A stretch of DNA of 64,000 nt from Mycolicibacter longobardus. GTDB lineage: Bacteria > Actinomycetota > Actinomycetes > Mycobacteriales > Mycobacteriaceae. The DNA is taken from assembly GCF_002102265.1 (NCBI RefSeq), contig NZ_LQPG01000009.1, positions 62,001 through 126,000 of the forward strand. Direction: 5' to 3'. This document shows, piece by piece, positions 47,922 through 58,296 of this stretch; position 1 is the first letter of the stretch; each line of letters begins with the position of its first letter. A program made the position numbers and the translations under genes. Below the pieces are notes generated by a model, which had not been told where the DNA came from, searched no databases, and saw nothing but the letters and a program-made list of their open reading frames with translations.

Positions 47922-48660
47922 CGGTGATGATCCGCTTCGCAAGGGTCTCGATGTGCTCGTAGTGGTAGAAGTGCCCGCCGTCGTACATCGACACCGTGCA
48001 TGCGCCGGTGGTGTGGTCGGCCCAGCGCTCCAGCAGGTCGGTGCCCACCCGCTCGTCGGACCGGCCGCCCAGCACGTTGATATCGCCGGCAATGGTGGCC
48101 TCGGGTGCACACCGGTAACGGTTGAAGGCCAGGTAGTCCGCGCGCACCGGGGTCAGCAGCAGGGAGAGGAATTCCTGGTCGGCCAGCAGCCGCGGATCGG
48201 TGCCGCCCAGTTCGGCCAGTTCGGCGCGCAGTTCGGCGTCGCCGGTGGGCAGCTTGCGCAGCCCGGCCACCAAGCCCGGCGCCGGTCCCGAGGAGGCCCA
48301 CAGTCGCTGAATCTCGATGCCTCGCTCTTCGGCGATCCGGGCGAACTCGAACGCGACGATCGAGCCCATGCTGTGGCCGAACAGTCGCAGGGGGCCGAGC
48401 TGATGCCAGGGCCCGGCGTCGAACAGGCTGCGGGCCAGCTCCGGCAGGGTCTCGGCGGGGGGTTCCCGAAACCGGTCGGCACGCTGCGGATACTGCATGA
48501 CGTAGGTGTCGGCACCGGTGGCCAGCGCCAGCGCCAACGGGCGGTAGTTCACCGCCGCGCCGCCGGCGTGCGGGAACACCAGAGTCGCGGCGCCGGGCCC
48601 GGCAAAGTGGCCGATCCAGGACGGGAAGCCCGCGGCGGCCGAGGTGTCGTCGACGGCCAT
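47914..48660 (-). CDS. mbtT: Stand-alone type II thioesterase, MbtT-like
   Basis: This 248-aa alpha/beta-hydrolase editing enzyme clears wrongly loaded carrier domains or releases product. The N-terminal LVFPHAGGAAVNYRPLALAL, the nucleophile elbow GHSMGS (Ser near 90) and the late catalytic His (GGHFYHYEH) fit type II thioesterases. It occupies the place of mbtB, whose C-terminal domain in M. tuberculosis is a thioesterase, but no Cy, A or ArCP domains accompany it. It is the first gene of the mbt operon, with GAGGGGA before the ATG and an iron box 19 nt upstream. Confidence 0.82.
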   Translation of the reverse strand: MAVDDTSAAAGFPSWIGHFAGPGAATLVFPHAGGAAVNYRPLALALATGADTYVMQYPQRADRFREPPAETLPELARSLFDAGPWHQLGPLRLFGHSMGSIVAFEFARIAEERGIEIQRLWASSGPAPGLVAGLRKLPTGDAELRAELAELGGTDPRLLADQEFLSLLLTPVRADYLAFNRYRCAPEATIAGDINVLGGRSDERVGTDLLERWADHTTGACTVSMYDGGHFYHYEHIETLAKRIITDD

Positions 48661-48678
48661 CCGATCCCCTCGCATGTG

Positions 48679-48697
48679 TTAGTAAAGGCTGCCCTAA
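48679..48697 (-). promoter_or_regulatory. IdeR iron box upstream of mbtT
   Basis: The 19-bp palindrome TTAGTAAAGGCTGCCCTAA matches about 14 of the 19 positions of the mycobacterial IdeR consensus TTAGGTTAGGCTAACCTAA (read on the minus strand). It lies 18 nt before the mbtT start codon. Iron-bound IdeR here should repress the whole mbtT-mbtH operon. Confidence 0.72.
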
Positions 48698-48800
48698 TTC
48701 CCCCGCGTCAGGTTACCCCCATCAGGGGCGGGCCGGAAATCCGGGCACCGCGGCGCCGGCCCCCGACCCGCCCTCTGCCGGTCCTAGGCCCGCCGCTGCG

Positions 48801-48858
48801 CCGAGCGTGCACTGAGCCCGATCTCGTGGCGATTTTTCCGGGCTGATTACACGTTCGG
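48801..48858. repeat. 58-bp interspersed palindromic element, copy B
   Basis: It has exactly the same length and the same ends as copy A at 14765-14822, starting with CCGAGCGTGCACT and ending with ACACGTTCGG. Its arms pair over about 20 bp with few mismatches. It sits in the gap between the mbtT promoter and the SnoaL-like gene. Confidence 0.78.
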
Positions 48859-48893
48859 CGAAGACAGCGCCCCGCGTGAGCCACACTCCCCTG

Positions 48894-49265
48894 ATGGATA
48901 TCCGCGGCACGATTGACACCTATCTGCGGGCGTGGATGCAGCAGGACCCCGAGCTCATCGTCACGATTTTCACCGACGACGCCACCTACCACGAACGGGT
49001 GCTGGGCGAACCGATCCGCACCCGAGCCGGGATCCGGAACTATTGGCAGTCCAAGGTCGTCGAGGGACAGACCGACATCGACGCCCGGCTGCTCAACCTC
49101 TACCCCGCAACCGACGGCGTCACGGTGATCGCCGAGTGGGAAGCAACCTTCGACGACCGCGTCCAGGGCGTGCGAAAACGGATGCGGGAAGTGGCCATCT
49201 TGGAGTTCGCCGGTGAGCTGATCGCCAGCCTGCGCGAGTACTGGGCTTCGGAGGTAGTCGGGTAA
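48894..49265 (+). CDS. SnoaL-like (NTF2-fold) protein
   Basis: The protein has 123 aa from ATG 48894; a GTG at 48876 in the same frame adds six residues. The pattern TYLRAWMQQDPELIVTIFTD...ATYHERVLG with a repeated strand-helix topology is the NTF2/SnoaL fold, found in small-molecule isomerases, cyclases and orphan polyketide-associated proteins. Active-site residues cannot be assigned. It sits convergently beside a cutinase, inside the siderophore region, but no clear role in siderophore synthesis is visible. Confidence 0.65.
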   Translation: MDIRGTIDTYLRAWMQQDPELIVTIFTDDATYHERVLGEPIRTRAGIRNYWQSKVVEGQTDIDARLLNLYPATDGVTVIAEWEATFDDRVQGVRKRMREVAILEFAGELIASLREYWASEVVG

Positions 49266-49271
49266 GGCGGC

Positions 49272-49952
49272 TCAGATACGGCCGGCCACGAAAGCCGCGG
49301 CCTGGCCGGGCATCGGCGACTGCGCGTAGGACAGGTGCGGCGCGGAGAACATCTCGTCGTGCGAAGGCAGCGCGAGGGCGCCCGGAGAGCAGATCGGATC
49401 GCCGTCCGCACACAGATCAATGGCCTTGGCCCCGTACCACGGGCTGATCTCGCTGACCGGTCCCCCCAGATACCTGTTGGTCGGATTCCCGAAGACCGCG
49501 ACCGCGGCCACGTGTTCGGCTTCGTCCGCCGACAGGGTCGCGGCGTTGAAGCCCGCCACCGATGCCCGCGCGATGGTGATGAGATCGATGACCATCGCAC
49601 CTTGGGAATACCCGCCAAGCACCAGCTTGGTGTTGGGACAGTTCGCAACCATGTATTGCACGTGAGCGTTCGCATCGCCGGCGCCGTCGGACGCCGACGG
49701 CGGCCAGTCTTGGCCTGCCGGGTAGTTGACCGCATACACCGCCAGGGACCGTCCCCCGACCTGGGAGCGCAGTGCATCGATGAACTTCTGTCCGACTCCG
49801 CCGACGCCGGGCGGCTCGGCAGTGCCACGGGCGAAGGTCACCTCCACGTCGGGACAGGCGGCGGACGCGGGGGGAAGGACGCCCGGCGCGCCGGACAGTG
49901 TCCAGGCTGCCACCAAAACACCCAGCAATACGCCCGATCGGCGCGCTTTCAT
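49272..49952 (-). CDS. Secreted cutinase-family serine hydrolase
   Basis: The protein has 226 aa. The signal peptide ends about residue 31 (PPASA). Then comes the cutinase core: CPDVEVTFARGTAE, catalytic Ser in GGYSQG (about residue 113), the Asp in CADGDPIC, and a His in SHDEMFS-type positions. Cysteines are paired as in mycobacterial Culp proteins. It is an extracellular esterase or phospholipase; the true substrate is unknown. It shares its upstream region with mbtL, where an IdeR-like box lies, so iron control of both is possible. Confidence 0.85.
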   Translation of the reverse strand: MKARRSGVLLGVLVAAWTLSGAPGVLPPASAACPDVEVTFARGTAEPPGVGGVGQKFIDALRSQVGGRSLAVYAVNYPAGQDWPPSASDGAGDANAHVQYMVANCPNTKLVLGGYSQGAMVIDLITIARASVAGFNAATLSADEAEHVAAVAVFGNPTNRYLGGPVSEISPWYGAKAIDLCADGDPICSPGALALPSHDEMFSAPHLSYAQSPMPGQAAAFVAGRI

Positions 49953-50090
49953 AGCATCGATGCTGGCACACCGCGACGGCGTCCACCACCCCTGATCGCG
50001 ACGTTAAGCCGCCCTTTTCAGCCGTCTTTCCGGCGGGCACAGCTTGCGACCCGCGCCGCGTCTTGTCGGCAAATCTCCCCCGCGACCGGG

Positions 50091-50109
50091 TAAGCATAGG
50101 CTTGCATAA
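50091..50109 (+). promoter_or_regulatory. IdeR-like iron box upstream of mbtL
   Basis: TAAGCATAGGCTTGCATAA is a palindromic 19-mer centred on GGC, matching about 12 of 19 positions of the IdeR consensus. It lies 24 nt before the mbtL start and 139 nt before the divergent cutinase start. Confidence 0.58.
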
Positions 50110-50133
50110 CTTGACCGAGTAAGGTCGATCGCC

Positions 50134-50394
50134 ATGACTTCCCCGAACTCGGCGGCGGTACGCGCCACCCTGCAGGAGATCCTGCGCGACGACCTTCAGA
50201 TCGACGTCAAACGCGCCACTCCCGACGCCCGCCTCGTCGATGACCTGGGCATGGACTCGGTGGCGTTCGCGATCGGGATGGTGGCCATCGAGGACCGGCT
50301 CGGCGCGGTACTCGACGAACAGGACCTGCTGACCTGCGACACCGTCGGCGAGCTGGAGGCGGCGATCCTGGCCAAGGTGCCGGCCGACAAGTGA
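50134..50394 (+). CDS. mbtL: Acyl carrier protein for the mycobactin lipid chain
   Basis: The protein has 86 aa. The phosphopantetheine Ser is in [13 protein letters not shown] (about residue 40). In the mbt-2 set MbtL receives the fatty acid activated by MbtM, which MbtN then desaturates before MbtK transfer. Gene order mbtL-M-N agrees with Rv1344-Rv1346, although this group is placed elsewhere in M. tuberculosis. The stop overlaps the mbtM GTG by 4 nt. Confidence 0.9.
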   Translation: MTSPNSAAVRATLQEILRDDLQIDVKRATPDARLVDDLGMDSVAFAIGMVAIEDRLGAVLDEQDLLTCDTVGELEAAILAKVPADK

Positions 50395-51929
50395 GCGTCC
50401 TGGCGGTCGCCCTGACCGAGGCGATGACGGCGTCCCCGCACGACCTGGTGGTACTGGACCGCACAACCGGCGAGTGGGCTCCCCGGCCCTGGGCGCAGGT
50501 GCACGACTACGCGCGGAGCATCGCCGCGCGGATCCTGGACACCGGCCTGCCCGGTGCCGTCGGGCTCGTCGGAGAGCCGACGGCCGAGTTCGTGGCCGCG
50601 ATCCCGGGCGCCTGGCTGGCCGGGCGCGCCGTGTCGATCCTGCCCGGACCGGTGCGTGGCGCCGACCCCGCGCAGTGGGCGCACGCCACCCTGGACCGGT
50701 TCGCCCGGATCGGCGTCGACGTGGTGTTCGGCACCGAGTCGGTGCTGAGCCTGCTGTGGGCGCAGGACACCACACTGACCGTCATCGACGTCACCGACGC
50801 CGCACGCCGGCCACCGTCGGCCACGCTGGCTCCGGTGCCGACCGAGGCACCGGCGGTGCTGCAGGGCACCGCCGGCTCCACCGGAACGCCGCGCACCGCC
50901 CTGTTGTCGCCGGAGGCGATGCTGAGCAACCTGCGCGGCCTCATCGATCGGACCGGGGTCGGCAAGGACGACATCGGATGCACGTGGCTGCCGCTCTACC
51001 ACGACATGGGTCTGACGTTCCTGCTGTCCGCGATGCTGCTCGGGGCGCCGGTCTGGCTGGCCCCCACCACCGCGTTCGCGGCGTCGCCGTTCCGCTGGCT
51101 GCAGTGGCTGCACGACAGCCGCGCCACCCTGACCGCCGCGCCCAACTTCGCCTACAGCGTGATCGGCAAGTACGCCCGCCGGGTGCCCGACGTCGACCTG
51201 AGCGCGGTACGAGTGGCGATCAACGGCGGCGAACCGATCGACTGCGCCGGGTTGGAACGGTTCTGCACCGAGTTGGGCCGGTTCGGATTCGACCCCGGCG
51301 CGCCCTGCCCGTCCTACGGCCTGGCCGAGGCGACCTGCGCGGTGACGATGCCGCACCCCGGCACCGGCCTGCGCTATGACGAGGTAGGCGGACGCCGGCA
51401 CGCGATCCTGGGCGAACCGATCTCCGGCATGGAGCTGCGAGTCACCGACACCGGCGAACCGCATGCCGGCGCCATCGAGATCCGGGGCTCCTCACTGATG
51501 TCGGGGTATCTGGGCGACTCACCCTTGGCGGCTGAAACCTGGTTCCCCACTGGGGATCTCGGTTACCTCACCGAGGGTGGACTGGTGGTGTGCGGGCGCG
51601 CCATGGAGGTCATCTCGGTGGCCGGGCGCAACGTGTTCCCGACCGAGATCGAGCGGGTCGCCGCGCAGGTGCGCGGAGTGCGCGACGGCGCGGTGGTGGC
51701 CGTGGGCACCGGCGAGGGTGCGGCCCGGCCGGGTCTGGTGATCACCGCCGAGTTCCGCGGCCCCGACGCCGAGGGCGCCCGTGGCGAGGTACTCGCCCGG
51801 GTGGCGTCTGAATGCGGGGTCGTGCCAGCCGATGTGGTGCTGGTGGCACCGGGATCGCTACCGCGCACCTCCTCCGGGAAGTTGCGGCGGCTGGAAGTCA
51901 AACAGAACCTGGAGGCCGCGCGCTCATGA
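50391..51929 (+). CDS. mbtM: Fatty acyl-AMP ligase (mycobactin)
   Basis: The protein has 512 aa. The adenylate-forming motif is seen in [15 protein letters not shown] (about residues 161-175), with SYGLAEATC and [11 protein letters not shown]; the C-terminal [10 protein letters not shown] is complete. It activates a long fatty acid as acyl-AMP and loads MbtL. It corresponds to FadD33 in M. tuberculosis (521 aa). The GTG start at 50391 is coupled to mbtL and its stop overlaps the mbtN ATG by 4 nt. Confidence 0.92.
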   Translation: MSVLAVALTEAMTASPHDLVVLDRTTGEWAPRPWAQVHDYARSIAARILDTGLPGAVGLVGEPTAEFVAAIPGAWLAGRAVSILPGPVRGADPAQWAHATLDRFARIGVDVVFGTESVLSLLWAQDTTLTVIDVTDAARRPPSATLAPVPTEAPAVLQGTAGSTGTPRTALLSPEAMLSNLRGLIDRTGVGKDDIGCTWLPLYHDMGLTFLLSAMLLGAPVWLAPTTAFAASPFRWLQWLHDSRATLTAAPNFAYSVIGKYARRVPDVDLSAVRVAINGGEPIDCAGLERFCTELGRFGFDPGAPCPSYGLAEATCAVTMPHPGTGLRYDEVGGRRHAILGEPISGMELRVTDTGEPHAGAIEIRGSSLMSGYLGDSPLAAETWFPTGDLGYLTEGGLVVCGRAMEVISVAGRNVFPTEIERVAAQVRGVRDGAVVAVGTGEGAARPGLVITAEFRGPDAEGARGEVLARVASECGVVPADVVLVAPGSLPRTSSGKLRRLEVKQNLEAARS

Positions 51930-53086
51930 ACGTCGACGAATACCGCGAACTGCTCGGCTTGGCCTTCGGCCAACAGGTCACCGACTGGACCGCCGAAGCC
52001 GAAGCCACCGAACGGTTTCCGCGCAAGTTACTCGAACACCTGGGCCAGAGCGGAGTTTTCGCGCAGAAGTGGGGTCCGGCCGGCAACCCCCACCCGGACC
52101 TGGACAAACTCGTCGAGTTGGCGTTCGCGCTGGGCCGAACCGGATCGGCCGGAATCGGCGTCGGGGTCAGCCTGCACGATTCGGCGATCGCCATCCTGCG
52201 CCGATTCGCCCGCTCCGATCATCTCAAGGCCGTCTGCGAACAGGCGATCCTCGGCGACGCGGTGCTGTGCATCGGCGCCTCGGAGGAGTCCGGTGGTTCG
52301 GACCTGCAGATCGTAGGCACCGAAGCCCGTTCCGAGCGTGATGGTTTCACGGTTCGCGGGATCAAGAAGTTCGTCTCGCTGTCCCCGATCGCCGATTACA
52401 TCATCGTGGTGGCCCGCAGCGTCGACCACGACGAGAACAGCCGGCACGGCAACGTCATGCTGATCGCCGTCCCCACCGAGCAGGTCGACGTGCAGGCGCC
52501 CTACCGCAAGGTCGGCGCCGGGCCGCTGGACACCGCAGCGGTGCACATCGACACCTGGGTGCCCGCCGACGCACTGATCGCCCGGGCGGGCACCGGCCTG
52601 GCGGCGATCTCCTGGGGGCTGGCGCACGAGCGGATGTCGATCGCCGGGCAGGTGGCCTCGTCCTGTCAGGTCGTGCTGGGCATCACCCACGCCCGGATGG
52701 TCAACCGCCGCCAGTTCGGGGCCACCTTGTTCGAACATCAGGCCCTGCGGCTGCGGATGGCCGATCTGCAGTCCCGGGTGGATCTGCTGCGGTACGGGCT
52801 GGTCGGTATCGCCGCCAGGGGCCGGCTGGACCTGCGCGCCGCCGCTGCGGTGAAGGTGACCGCCGCGCGGCTCGGCGAAGAGGTGCTGGGCGAGTGCATG
52901 CACATCTTCGGCGGCTCGGGCTACCTGGTCGACGAGACGCCGCTGGGACGCTGGTGGCGGGACATGAAGCTGGCCCGGGTCGGTGGCGGCACCGACGAGG
53001 TGCTCTGGGAACTGGTGGCGGCCGGAATGCAGCCCGACCACGACGGCTACGCGGAGTTGATCGGCAACCACACAGCCGCCGACTGA
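51926..53086 (+). CDS. mbtN: Acyl-ACP dehydrogenase (mycobactin lipid desaturase)
   Basis: This 386-aa flavoprotein of the acyl-CoA dehydrogenase family introduces the cis double bond near the carbonyl of the mycobactin acyl chain. Family segments: [38 protein letters not shown] and [14 protein letters not shown] at the C-terminus. Length equals M. tuberculosis FadE14. A large convergent palindrome follows its stop. Confidence 0.92.
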   Translation: MNVDEYRELLGLAFGQQVTDWTAEAEATERFPRKLLEHLGQSGVFAQKWGPAGNPHPDLDKLVELAFALGRTGSAGIGVGVSLHDSAIAILRRFARSDHLKAVCEQAILGDAVLCIGASEESGGSDLQIVGTEARSERDGFTVRGIKKFVSLSPIADYIIVVARSVDHDENSRHGNVMLIAVPTEQVDVQAPYRKVGAGPLDTAAVHIDTWVPADALIARAGTGLAAISWGLAHERMSIAGQVASSCQVVLGITHARMVNRRQFGATLFEHQALRLRMADLQSRVDLLRYGLVGIAARGRLDLRAAAAVKVTAARLGEEVLGECMHIFGGSGYLVDETPLGRWWRDMKLARVGGGTDEVLWELVAAGMQPDHDGYAELIGNHTAAD

Positions 53087-53088
53087 TC

Positions 53089-53148
53089 CGCGAGTGGGAC
53101 ATACCCGACGCGACTCGCCGGAGCCGCGTCGTGGGGTCCCCACTCGCG
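53089..53148. terminator. Bidirectional palindrome between mbtN and mbtK
   Basis: The outer arms CGCGAGTGGGAC and GTCCCCACTCGCG pair with one bulge. An inner stem (CGACGCG/CGCGTCG) nests within them. It starts 3 nt after the mbtN stop and ends 21 nt before the mbtK stop on the other strand, so it can end transcripts from both sides. No U-tract is present, as is usual in mycobacteria. Confidence 0.6.
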
Positions 53149-53169
53149 CGGACGGGCGGCCAGACCGGG

Positions 53170-53775
53170 CTAGACCGGCTCGGGACGCGCCAGCGCGTAC
53201 AGCGCCATCCGCCGGTTGGCCATGTCGTGCTCGCCGAGAAATTCGCAGCCGGCGAACTCACACAACCGCCGGGCGCCGGTGTTGCGGTGGTCGGGGTCGA
53301 ACATGATCCGGCGGCAACGGGGCTCCAGCTCGAACAGGCTGGCCACCACGCGCGGCAGCAGCAACGGCGCGATCCCCCGGTTGACGATTGCCAGATCGGC
53401 GATCGCGGCGTGCATGCCGAGGTCATACGGATCTGCGTCGTATCGCGGAGCGATGGAATCCTTTGCCGCCCGGTAGATTTCGATGTAGCCGTGGTACTTC
53501 CCGCGCAGGCCCACCAACAGCGGGCGGGAATAGTCCCCGGCCAGCTGGGCGGCCAGGTAGCGGCGCCAGCGCTGCACCGGCCAGTCGGACTCCCACGCCT
53601 CCACCAGGTGCGGCCGGCTCATCCATTCCGCGATCGTCGCCGCGTCGGCATCCGGGTCGACCAGGCGGACCTCGAACGGCGCGGCCAACACCGGCACCGG
53701 CGGCGGCGGCACCGCACGGACCGCTTCGGAGACGTCGGTGAGCTCCCGATGCAGGATCGGCTCGGTGTCAGTCAT
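53170..53775 (-). CDS. mbtK: Lysine N6-acyltransferase (mycobactin)
   Basis: The protein has 201 aa; a GTG at 53784 would add three residues. It is a GNAT-fold enzyme that moves the long acyl chain from MbtL onto the epsilon nitrogen of lysine. The core resembles Rv1347c: an N-terminal [13 protein letters not shown] segment, [13 protein letters not shown], and [15 protein letters not shown] with the acceptor region. It is convergent with mbtN and divergent from irtA; the gap upstream has an IdeR-like box. Confidence 0.88.
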   Translation of the reverse strand: MTDTEPILHRELTDVSEAVRAVPPPPVPVLAAPFEVRLVDPDADAATIAEWMSRPHLVEAWESDWPVQRWRRYLAAQLAGDYSRPLLVGLRGKYHGYIEIYRAAKDSIAPRYDADPYDLGMHAAIADLAIVNRGIAPLLLPRVVASLFELEPRCRRIMFDPDHRNTGARRLCEFAGCEFLGEHDMANRRMALYALARPEPV

Positions 53776-53860
53776 GTCGGGCACGGAGCCTACCGGAGTG
53801 AGGGTGCACTAACCCTGCCCCACCAGCGTTGCGCGGCACGTACCGGCAAGCGGTTTGACG

Positions 53861-53879
53861 TTCGGTAAGGCAACCCTTA
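53861..53879. promoter_or_regulatory. IdeR iron box in the mbtK/irtA divergent region
   Basis: TTCGGTAAGGCAACCCTTA fits about 14 of 19 consensus positions and is near-palindromic. It lies about 85 nt from the mbtK start and 77 nt from the irtA start, so it can control both directions. Confidence 0.7.
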
Positions 53880-53956
53880 GTTTTGAGTCGGTTCGTGGCT
53901 GATTTCCGACGCTGGGCCCATCGGGGTGGAGGCTGACTCGTGAGACTGGATCGCTG

Positions 53957-56557
53957 ATGGCGCGTGGATTTCAGGGCGCCGTCCTGCGCGGCCTCGGCGC
54001 GCGGGAACACACCGCGACGGTGCTGGAAACACTGCAGATCGCGCCGCACTTCATCCGGGTGCGGATGGAGTCGCCGACCCTGTTCGAAGACGTGGTCCTC
54101 GAACCCACCGCCTGGTTGCGGTTCTGGTTCCCCGACCCCGACGGGTCCTCCACCGAGCACCAGCGCGGCTACACCCTCTCCGAGGGCGACCCCGCCACCG
54201 GGCGATTCGCCGTCGACATCCTCCTGCACGAGCCGGCCGGCCCGGCATCGCAGTGGGTACGCACCGTGACACCGGGTACGACGATCGCGGCGATGTCGCT
54301 GATGGGCTCGTCGCGTTACCAGGCCCCCGGCGAGGACGACGAGCAGCCCGCCGGCTATCTGCTGGTCGGCGACGCCGCCGCGATCACCGCGCTGAACGGG
54401 ATCATCGAGACCGTCGCTCCCGACATCCCGATCGAGCTCTACCTCGAGCAGCACGACGACAACGACACGCTGATCCCGCTGGCAAGCCACCCCCGGCTGC
54501 GGGTGCACTGGGTTCCTCGCCGCGACGCCACCTCGCTGGCGGCGGCGATCGAAGCCCGGAACTGGTCCAACTGGTATGCCTGGCTGACCCCGGAGGCGGC
54601 CAGCCTCAAACACCTGCGGACCCGGCTGCGCGAGGAGTTCGGCTTCCCCAAGTCCGAGGTGCACGCCCAGGCCTACTGGACCGCCGGCCGGGCGATGGGC
54701 AAGCTGCGCAGCAGCGATGCAACACCCGAGATCGACCAGCCCGAAACCGTTGAGCAGTCGCAGGTGACGGCGCCGTCCGCACCGCAGGGCAACTGGCGCG
54801 CCCAGGGGGCCGGCCGGCTCCTGGCGCCGCTGCGGACCCCGCTGGTGATCTCCGGCATTCTGCAGGCGCTGCTCACGCTGGTGCAGCTGGCCCCGTTCGT
54901 GCTGCTCGTCGAGCTGGCCCGCCTGCTGGTGTCAGGCGCGCAGACCTCCCGGTTGTGGACGTTGGGGCTCGCCGCGGTTGGGCTGCTGGGCCTGGCCACA
55001 CTGCTGGGCGCCGCCCTGACGCTGTGGCTGCACGTCATCGACGCCCGTTTCGCCCACGGACTGCGGGTGCGGCTGCTGGGCAAACTGGCGCGCCTGCCGT
55101 TGGGCTGGTTCACGGCGCGCGGTTCGGGGTCGATCAAGCAGCTGGTGGCCGACGACACGCTGTCGCTGCACTACCTGGTCACCCACGCGATCCCCGACGC
55201 CGTCGCCGCGGTGATCGCCCCGGTCGCGGTCCTGGCCTACCTGTTCAGTGTGGATTGGCGAGTGGCGCTGGTGCTGTTCGTGCCGGTACTGATCTACCTG
55301 GTCATGGCGTCCTCGATGGCGGTGCAGTCCGGCCCGCGGATCAATCAGGCGCAACGCTGGGCCGAGACCATGAACACCGAGGCCGCCGGATACCTGGAGG
55401 GCCAGCCGGTGATCCGCGTGTTCGGCGGTGCCGCCGCCTCGGCGTTCCGGCGCCGGCTCGACGACTACATCGGCTTCCTGGTCGCCTGGCAGCGTCCGCT
55501 GACCGGAAAGAAGACCCGGGCGGACCTGGTGACCCGACCGGCCACATTCCTGTGGCTGATCGCCGCCTCCGGCACCGCCCTGGTGGTCACCCACCGGATG
55601 GACCCGATCAACCTGCTGCCGTTCCTGCTGCTGGGCACGGCGTTCGGTGCGCAGCTGCTGGGTATCGCCTACGGGGTGGGCGGTATCCGCTCCGGGCTGC
55701 TGGCCGCACGCCGGCTGCAGGCCGCCCTCGACGAACCCGAGCTGGCAGTGCGCCCCGCCGAAACGCACGGCGCGGCGAGCCCGGCCGGTTCGGTGGTGTT
55801 CGACCGGGTCGTCTTCAGCTACCGGCCCGGGGTGCCGGTGATCCGGGACGCCTCGCTGACCCTGCGTCCCGGCACGGTGACCGCGCTGGTGGGACCGTCG
55901 GGATCCGGCAAGTCCACGCTGGCCGCGTTGCTGGCCCGGTTCCACGACGTCGACTCCGGCGCCATCACCATCGACGGGCGTGACATCGCGACCATGACCG
56001 CCGACGAGCTGTATTCCCGGGTCGGGTTCGTCCTGCAGGAGACCCAGCTGGTGCACGGCAGCGTCCGCGACAACATCGCGCTGGCGGTTCCCGAGGCGAC
56101 CGACGCCCAGGTGCAGGCCGCCGCCAAAGCGGCGCAGATCCACGACCGGATCTGCCGCATGCCCGACGGCTATGACACCGTGCTCGGCGCCGGTTCGGGC
56201 CTGTCCGGCGGCGAGCGGCAGCGGCTGACCATCGCCCGCGCCATCCTGGCCGACACCCCGGTCCTGATTCTGGACGAGGCCACCGCGTTCGCCGACCCGG
56301 AATCGGAATACCTGGTGCAGCAGGCGATCAACCGGCTCACCGCCGATCGCACCGTGCTGATGATCGCCCACCGGCTGCACACCATCACGGCAGCCGACCA
56401 GATCGTGGTGCTCGACCACGGATGCATCGCCGAATCCGGGACGCACACCGAACTGCTGGCCGCCGACGGGCGCTACCGACAGCTCTGGCAGACCGGGCAG
56501 CGGACCGGCGGCCCCGAGCCGGCTGACCTGGCTGCCGCCGGGGAGCGCGCGCAGTGA
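53957..56557 (+). CDS. irtA: Mycobactin importer subunit IrtA with SIP domain
   Basis: The protein has 866 aa. The N-terminal FAD-binding siderophore-interacting domain (about residues 1-265; RGYTLSEGD) would reduce Fe(III) from mycobactin. About six hydrophobic membrane segments follow (residues 295-600), then an ATPase domain with Walker [10 protein letters not shown] (about 650), LSGGERQRL and DEATAF. The fold is an ABC exporter used for import. Size agrees with M. tuberculosis IrtA (859). The stop overlaps irtB by 4 nt (GTGA). Confidence 0.94.
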   Translation: MARGFQGAVLRGLGAREHTATVLETLQIAPHFIRVRMESPTLFEDVVLEPTAWLRFWFPDPDGSSTEHQRGYTLSEGDPATGRFAVDILLHEPAGPASQWVRTVTPGTTIAAMSLMGSSRYQAPGEDDEQPAGYLLVGDAAAITALNGIIETVAPDIPIELYLEQHDDNDTLIPLASHPRLRVHWVPRRDATSLAAAIEARNWSNWYAWLTPEAASLKHLRTRLREEFGFPKSEVHAQAYWTAGRAMGKLRSSDATPEIDQPETVEQSQVTAPSAPQGNWRAQGAGRLLAPLRTPLVISGILQALLTLVQLAPFVLLVELARLLVSGAQTSRLWTLGLAAVGLLGLATLLGAALTLWLHVIDARFAHGLRVRLLGKLARLPLGWFTARGSGSIKQLVADDTLSLHYLVTHAIPDAVAAVIAPVAVLAYLFSVDWRVALVLFVPVLIYLVMASSMAVQSGPRINQAQRWAETMNTEAAGYLEGQPVIRVFGGAAASAFRRRLDDYIGFLVAWQRPLTGKKTRADLVTRPATFLWLIAASGTALVVTHRMDPINLLPFLLLGTAFGAQLLGIAYGVGGIRSGLLAARRLQAALDEPELAVRPAETHGAASPAGSVVFDRVVFSYRPGVPVIRDASLTLRPGTVTALVGPSGSGKSTLAALLARFHDVDSGAITIDGRDIATMTADELYSRVGFVLQETQLVHGSVRDNIALAVPEATDAQVQAAAKAAQIHDRICRMPDGYDTVLGAGSGLSGGERQRLTIARAILADTPVLILDEATAFADPESEYLVQQAINRLTADRTVLMIAHRLHTITAADQIVVLDHGCIAESGTHTELLAADGRYRQLWQTGQRTGGPEPADLAAAGERAQ

Positions 56558-58296
56558 TCCGCACCTGGCTTTCGCTGGTCCCGTCCGATCGTCGCGGCCG
56601 GGTACTGACCTATATCGCGCTGGCGCTGACGTCGGTGCTGGTGCGCGCGGCGGGCACGGTCCTGCTGGTACCGCTGGTGGGGGCGCTGTTCAGCCCCGCC
56701 CCGCAGCACGCAGTGGTCTGGCTGGGCTGGCTGACGGCAGCCACCACCGCCGGCTGGCTGATCGACGCCGCGACCTCGCGCCTCGGTTTCGACCTGGGTT
56801 TCGCGGTGCTGGACCACACCCAGCACGACCTGGCCGACCGACTCCCCGACATCCGGCTGGACTGGCTGACCGCCGGAGACACCGGCAACACCGCTACCGC
56901 TCGGCAGGCGATCGCGGCGACCGGTCCCGAGCTGGTCGGGCTGGTGGTCAACCTGCTGACCCCGTTGACCAGTGCGGTATTGCTGCCGGGCGCTATCGCG
57001 CTGGGCCTGATCGGCGTCTCCTGGCAGCTCGGGCTGGCCGCCCTGGCCGGGGTGCCGTTGCTGCTCGCGGCGCTGTGGGCATCGGCCCGATTCACCCGGC
57101 GCGCCGACGCCGCCGCGGATGCGGCCAACACCACGCTCACCGAACGCCTCATCGAGTTCGCCCGAACCCAGCAGGCCCTGCGCGCCGCCCGGCGGGTGGA
57201 ACCGGCCCGCAGCCTGGTCGGCGACGCGCTGACCTCCCAGCGCGGGACCGCCCTGCGGCTGTTGGGCATGCAGATTCCCGGCCAGTTGCTGTTCGGCGCG
57301 GCCAGCCAGACCGCGCTGATCCTGCTGGCCGGCACGACCACGGCGCTGACGGTGGCAGGCACGCTCGCACCCGCGCAGGCCGTCGCGCTGATCGTGGTGA
57401 TCGCCCGCTACCTGGAGCCGTTCACCACGGTCAGCGAACTGGCGCCGGCATTGGAGTCCACCCGCGCCAGCCTGGACCGGATCGCCACCGTGCTGTCCGC
57501 TCCCGCGCTGCCCGCCGGCGACGCCACCCTGCCCGACGCCACGTCGCCGCCGGCCGTCACATTCGAGGACGTGAGCTTCAGCTACGACCGCACCCCGGTG
57601 CTCGATCACGTGAGCTTCACCCTGGCACCGGGCAGCACCACCGCGATCGTCGGGCCGTCAGGGTCCGGCAAGAGCACCATCCTGGCGTTGATCGCCGGAC
57701 TGGCGCAGCCTGCGAGCGGCCGGGTGCTCATCGACGCGGTCGACGCGGCCACGCTGGAACCGCACGCCCGGCGCGCCGTGACCAGTGTGGTTTTCCAACA
57801 GCCGTACCTGTTCGACGGCACCATCGGCGAGAACGTGGCCGCCGGTGATCCCGACGCCGACCCGGCGCAGCTGGCGCGGGCATTGGAGCTGGCTCGCGTC
57901 GACGAGCTGACCGGCCGGCTGCCCGACGGCCTCGACTCCCGCGTCGGGGAGGCCGGCACCGCACTGTCCGGGGGTGAGCGGCAGCGCGTCAGCATCGCCC
58001 GCGCCCTGCTCAAGCCCGCGCCGGTGCTGCTGGTCGACGAGGCCACCAGCGCATTGGACAACGAGAATGAGGCCGCTGTCGTCGACGCTCTCACCGCGGA
58101 CTTGCGCTCGCGCACCCGCGTGATCGTCGCCCACCGGCTGGCCAGCATCCGGCACGCCGACCGGGTGCTGTTCATCGACGACGGCCGCGTTGTCGAAGAC
58201 GGAACCATCGACGAATTGCGTTCCACCGGTGGGCGGTTCGATGAATTCTGGCGGCAGCAGCAGGACGCGGCCGATTGGCGGGTCCATGCCGACTGA
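56554..58296 (+). CDS. irtB: Mycobactin importer subunit IrtB
   Basis: This 580-aa half-transporter pairs with IrtA. Six hydrophobic segments fill residues 20-300. The ATPase domain has GPSGSGKST (about 365), a signature LSGGERQRV and Walker [17 protein letters not shown] start at 56554 overlaps irtA. The size is the same as M. tuberculosis IrtB (579). Confidence 0.94.
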   Translation: MIRTWLSLVPSDRRGRVLTYIALALTSVLVRAAGTVLLVPLVGALFSPAPQHAVVWLGWLTAATTAGWLIDAATSRLGFDLGFAVLDHTQHDLADRLPDIRLDWLTAGDTGNTATARQAIAATGPELVGLVVNLLTPLTSAVLLPGAIALGLIGVSWQLGLAALAGVPLLLAALWASARFTRRADAAADAANTTLTERLIEFARTQQALRAARRVEPARSLVGDALTSQRGTALRLLGMQIPGQLLFGAASQTALILLAGTTTALTVAGTLAPAQAVALIVVIARYLEPFTTVSELAPALESTRASLDRIATVLSAPALPAGDATLPDATSPPAVTFEDVSFSYDRTPVLDHVSFTLAPGSTTAIVGPSGSGKSTILALIAGLAQPASGRVLIDAVDAATLEPHARRAVTSVVFQQPYLFDGTIGENVAAGDPDADPAQLARALELARVDELTGRLPDGLDSRVGEAGTALSGGERQRVSIARALLKPAPVLLVDEATSALDNENEAAVVDALTADLRSRTRVIVAHRLASIRHADRVLFIDDGRVVEDGTIDELRSTGGRFDEFWRQQQDAADWRVHAD

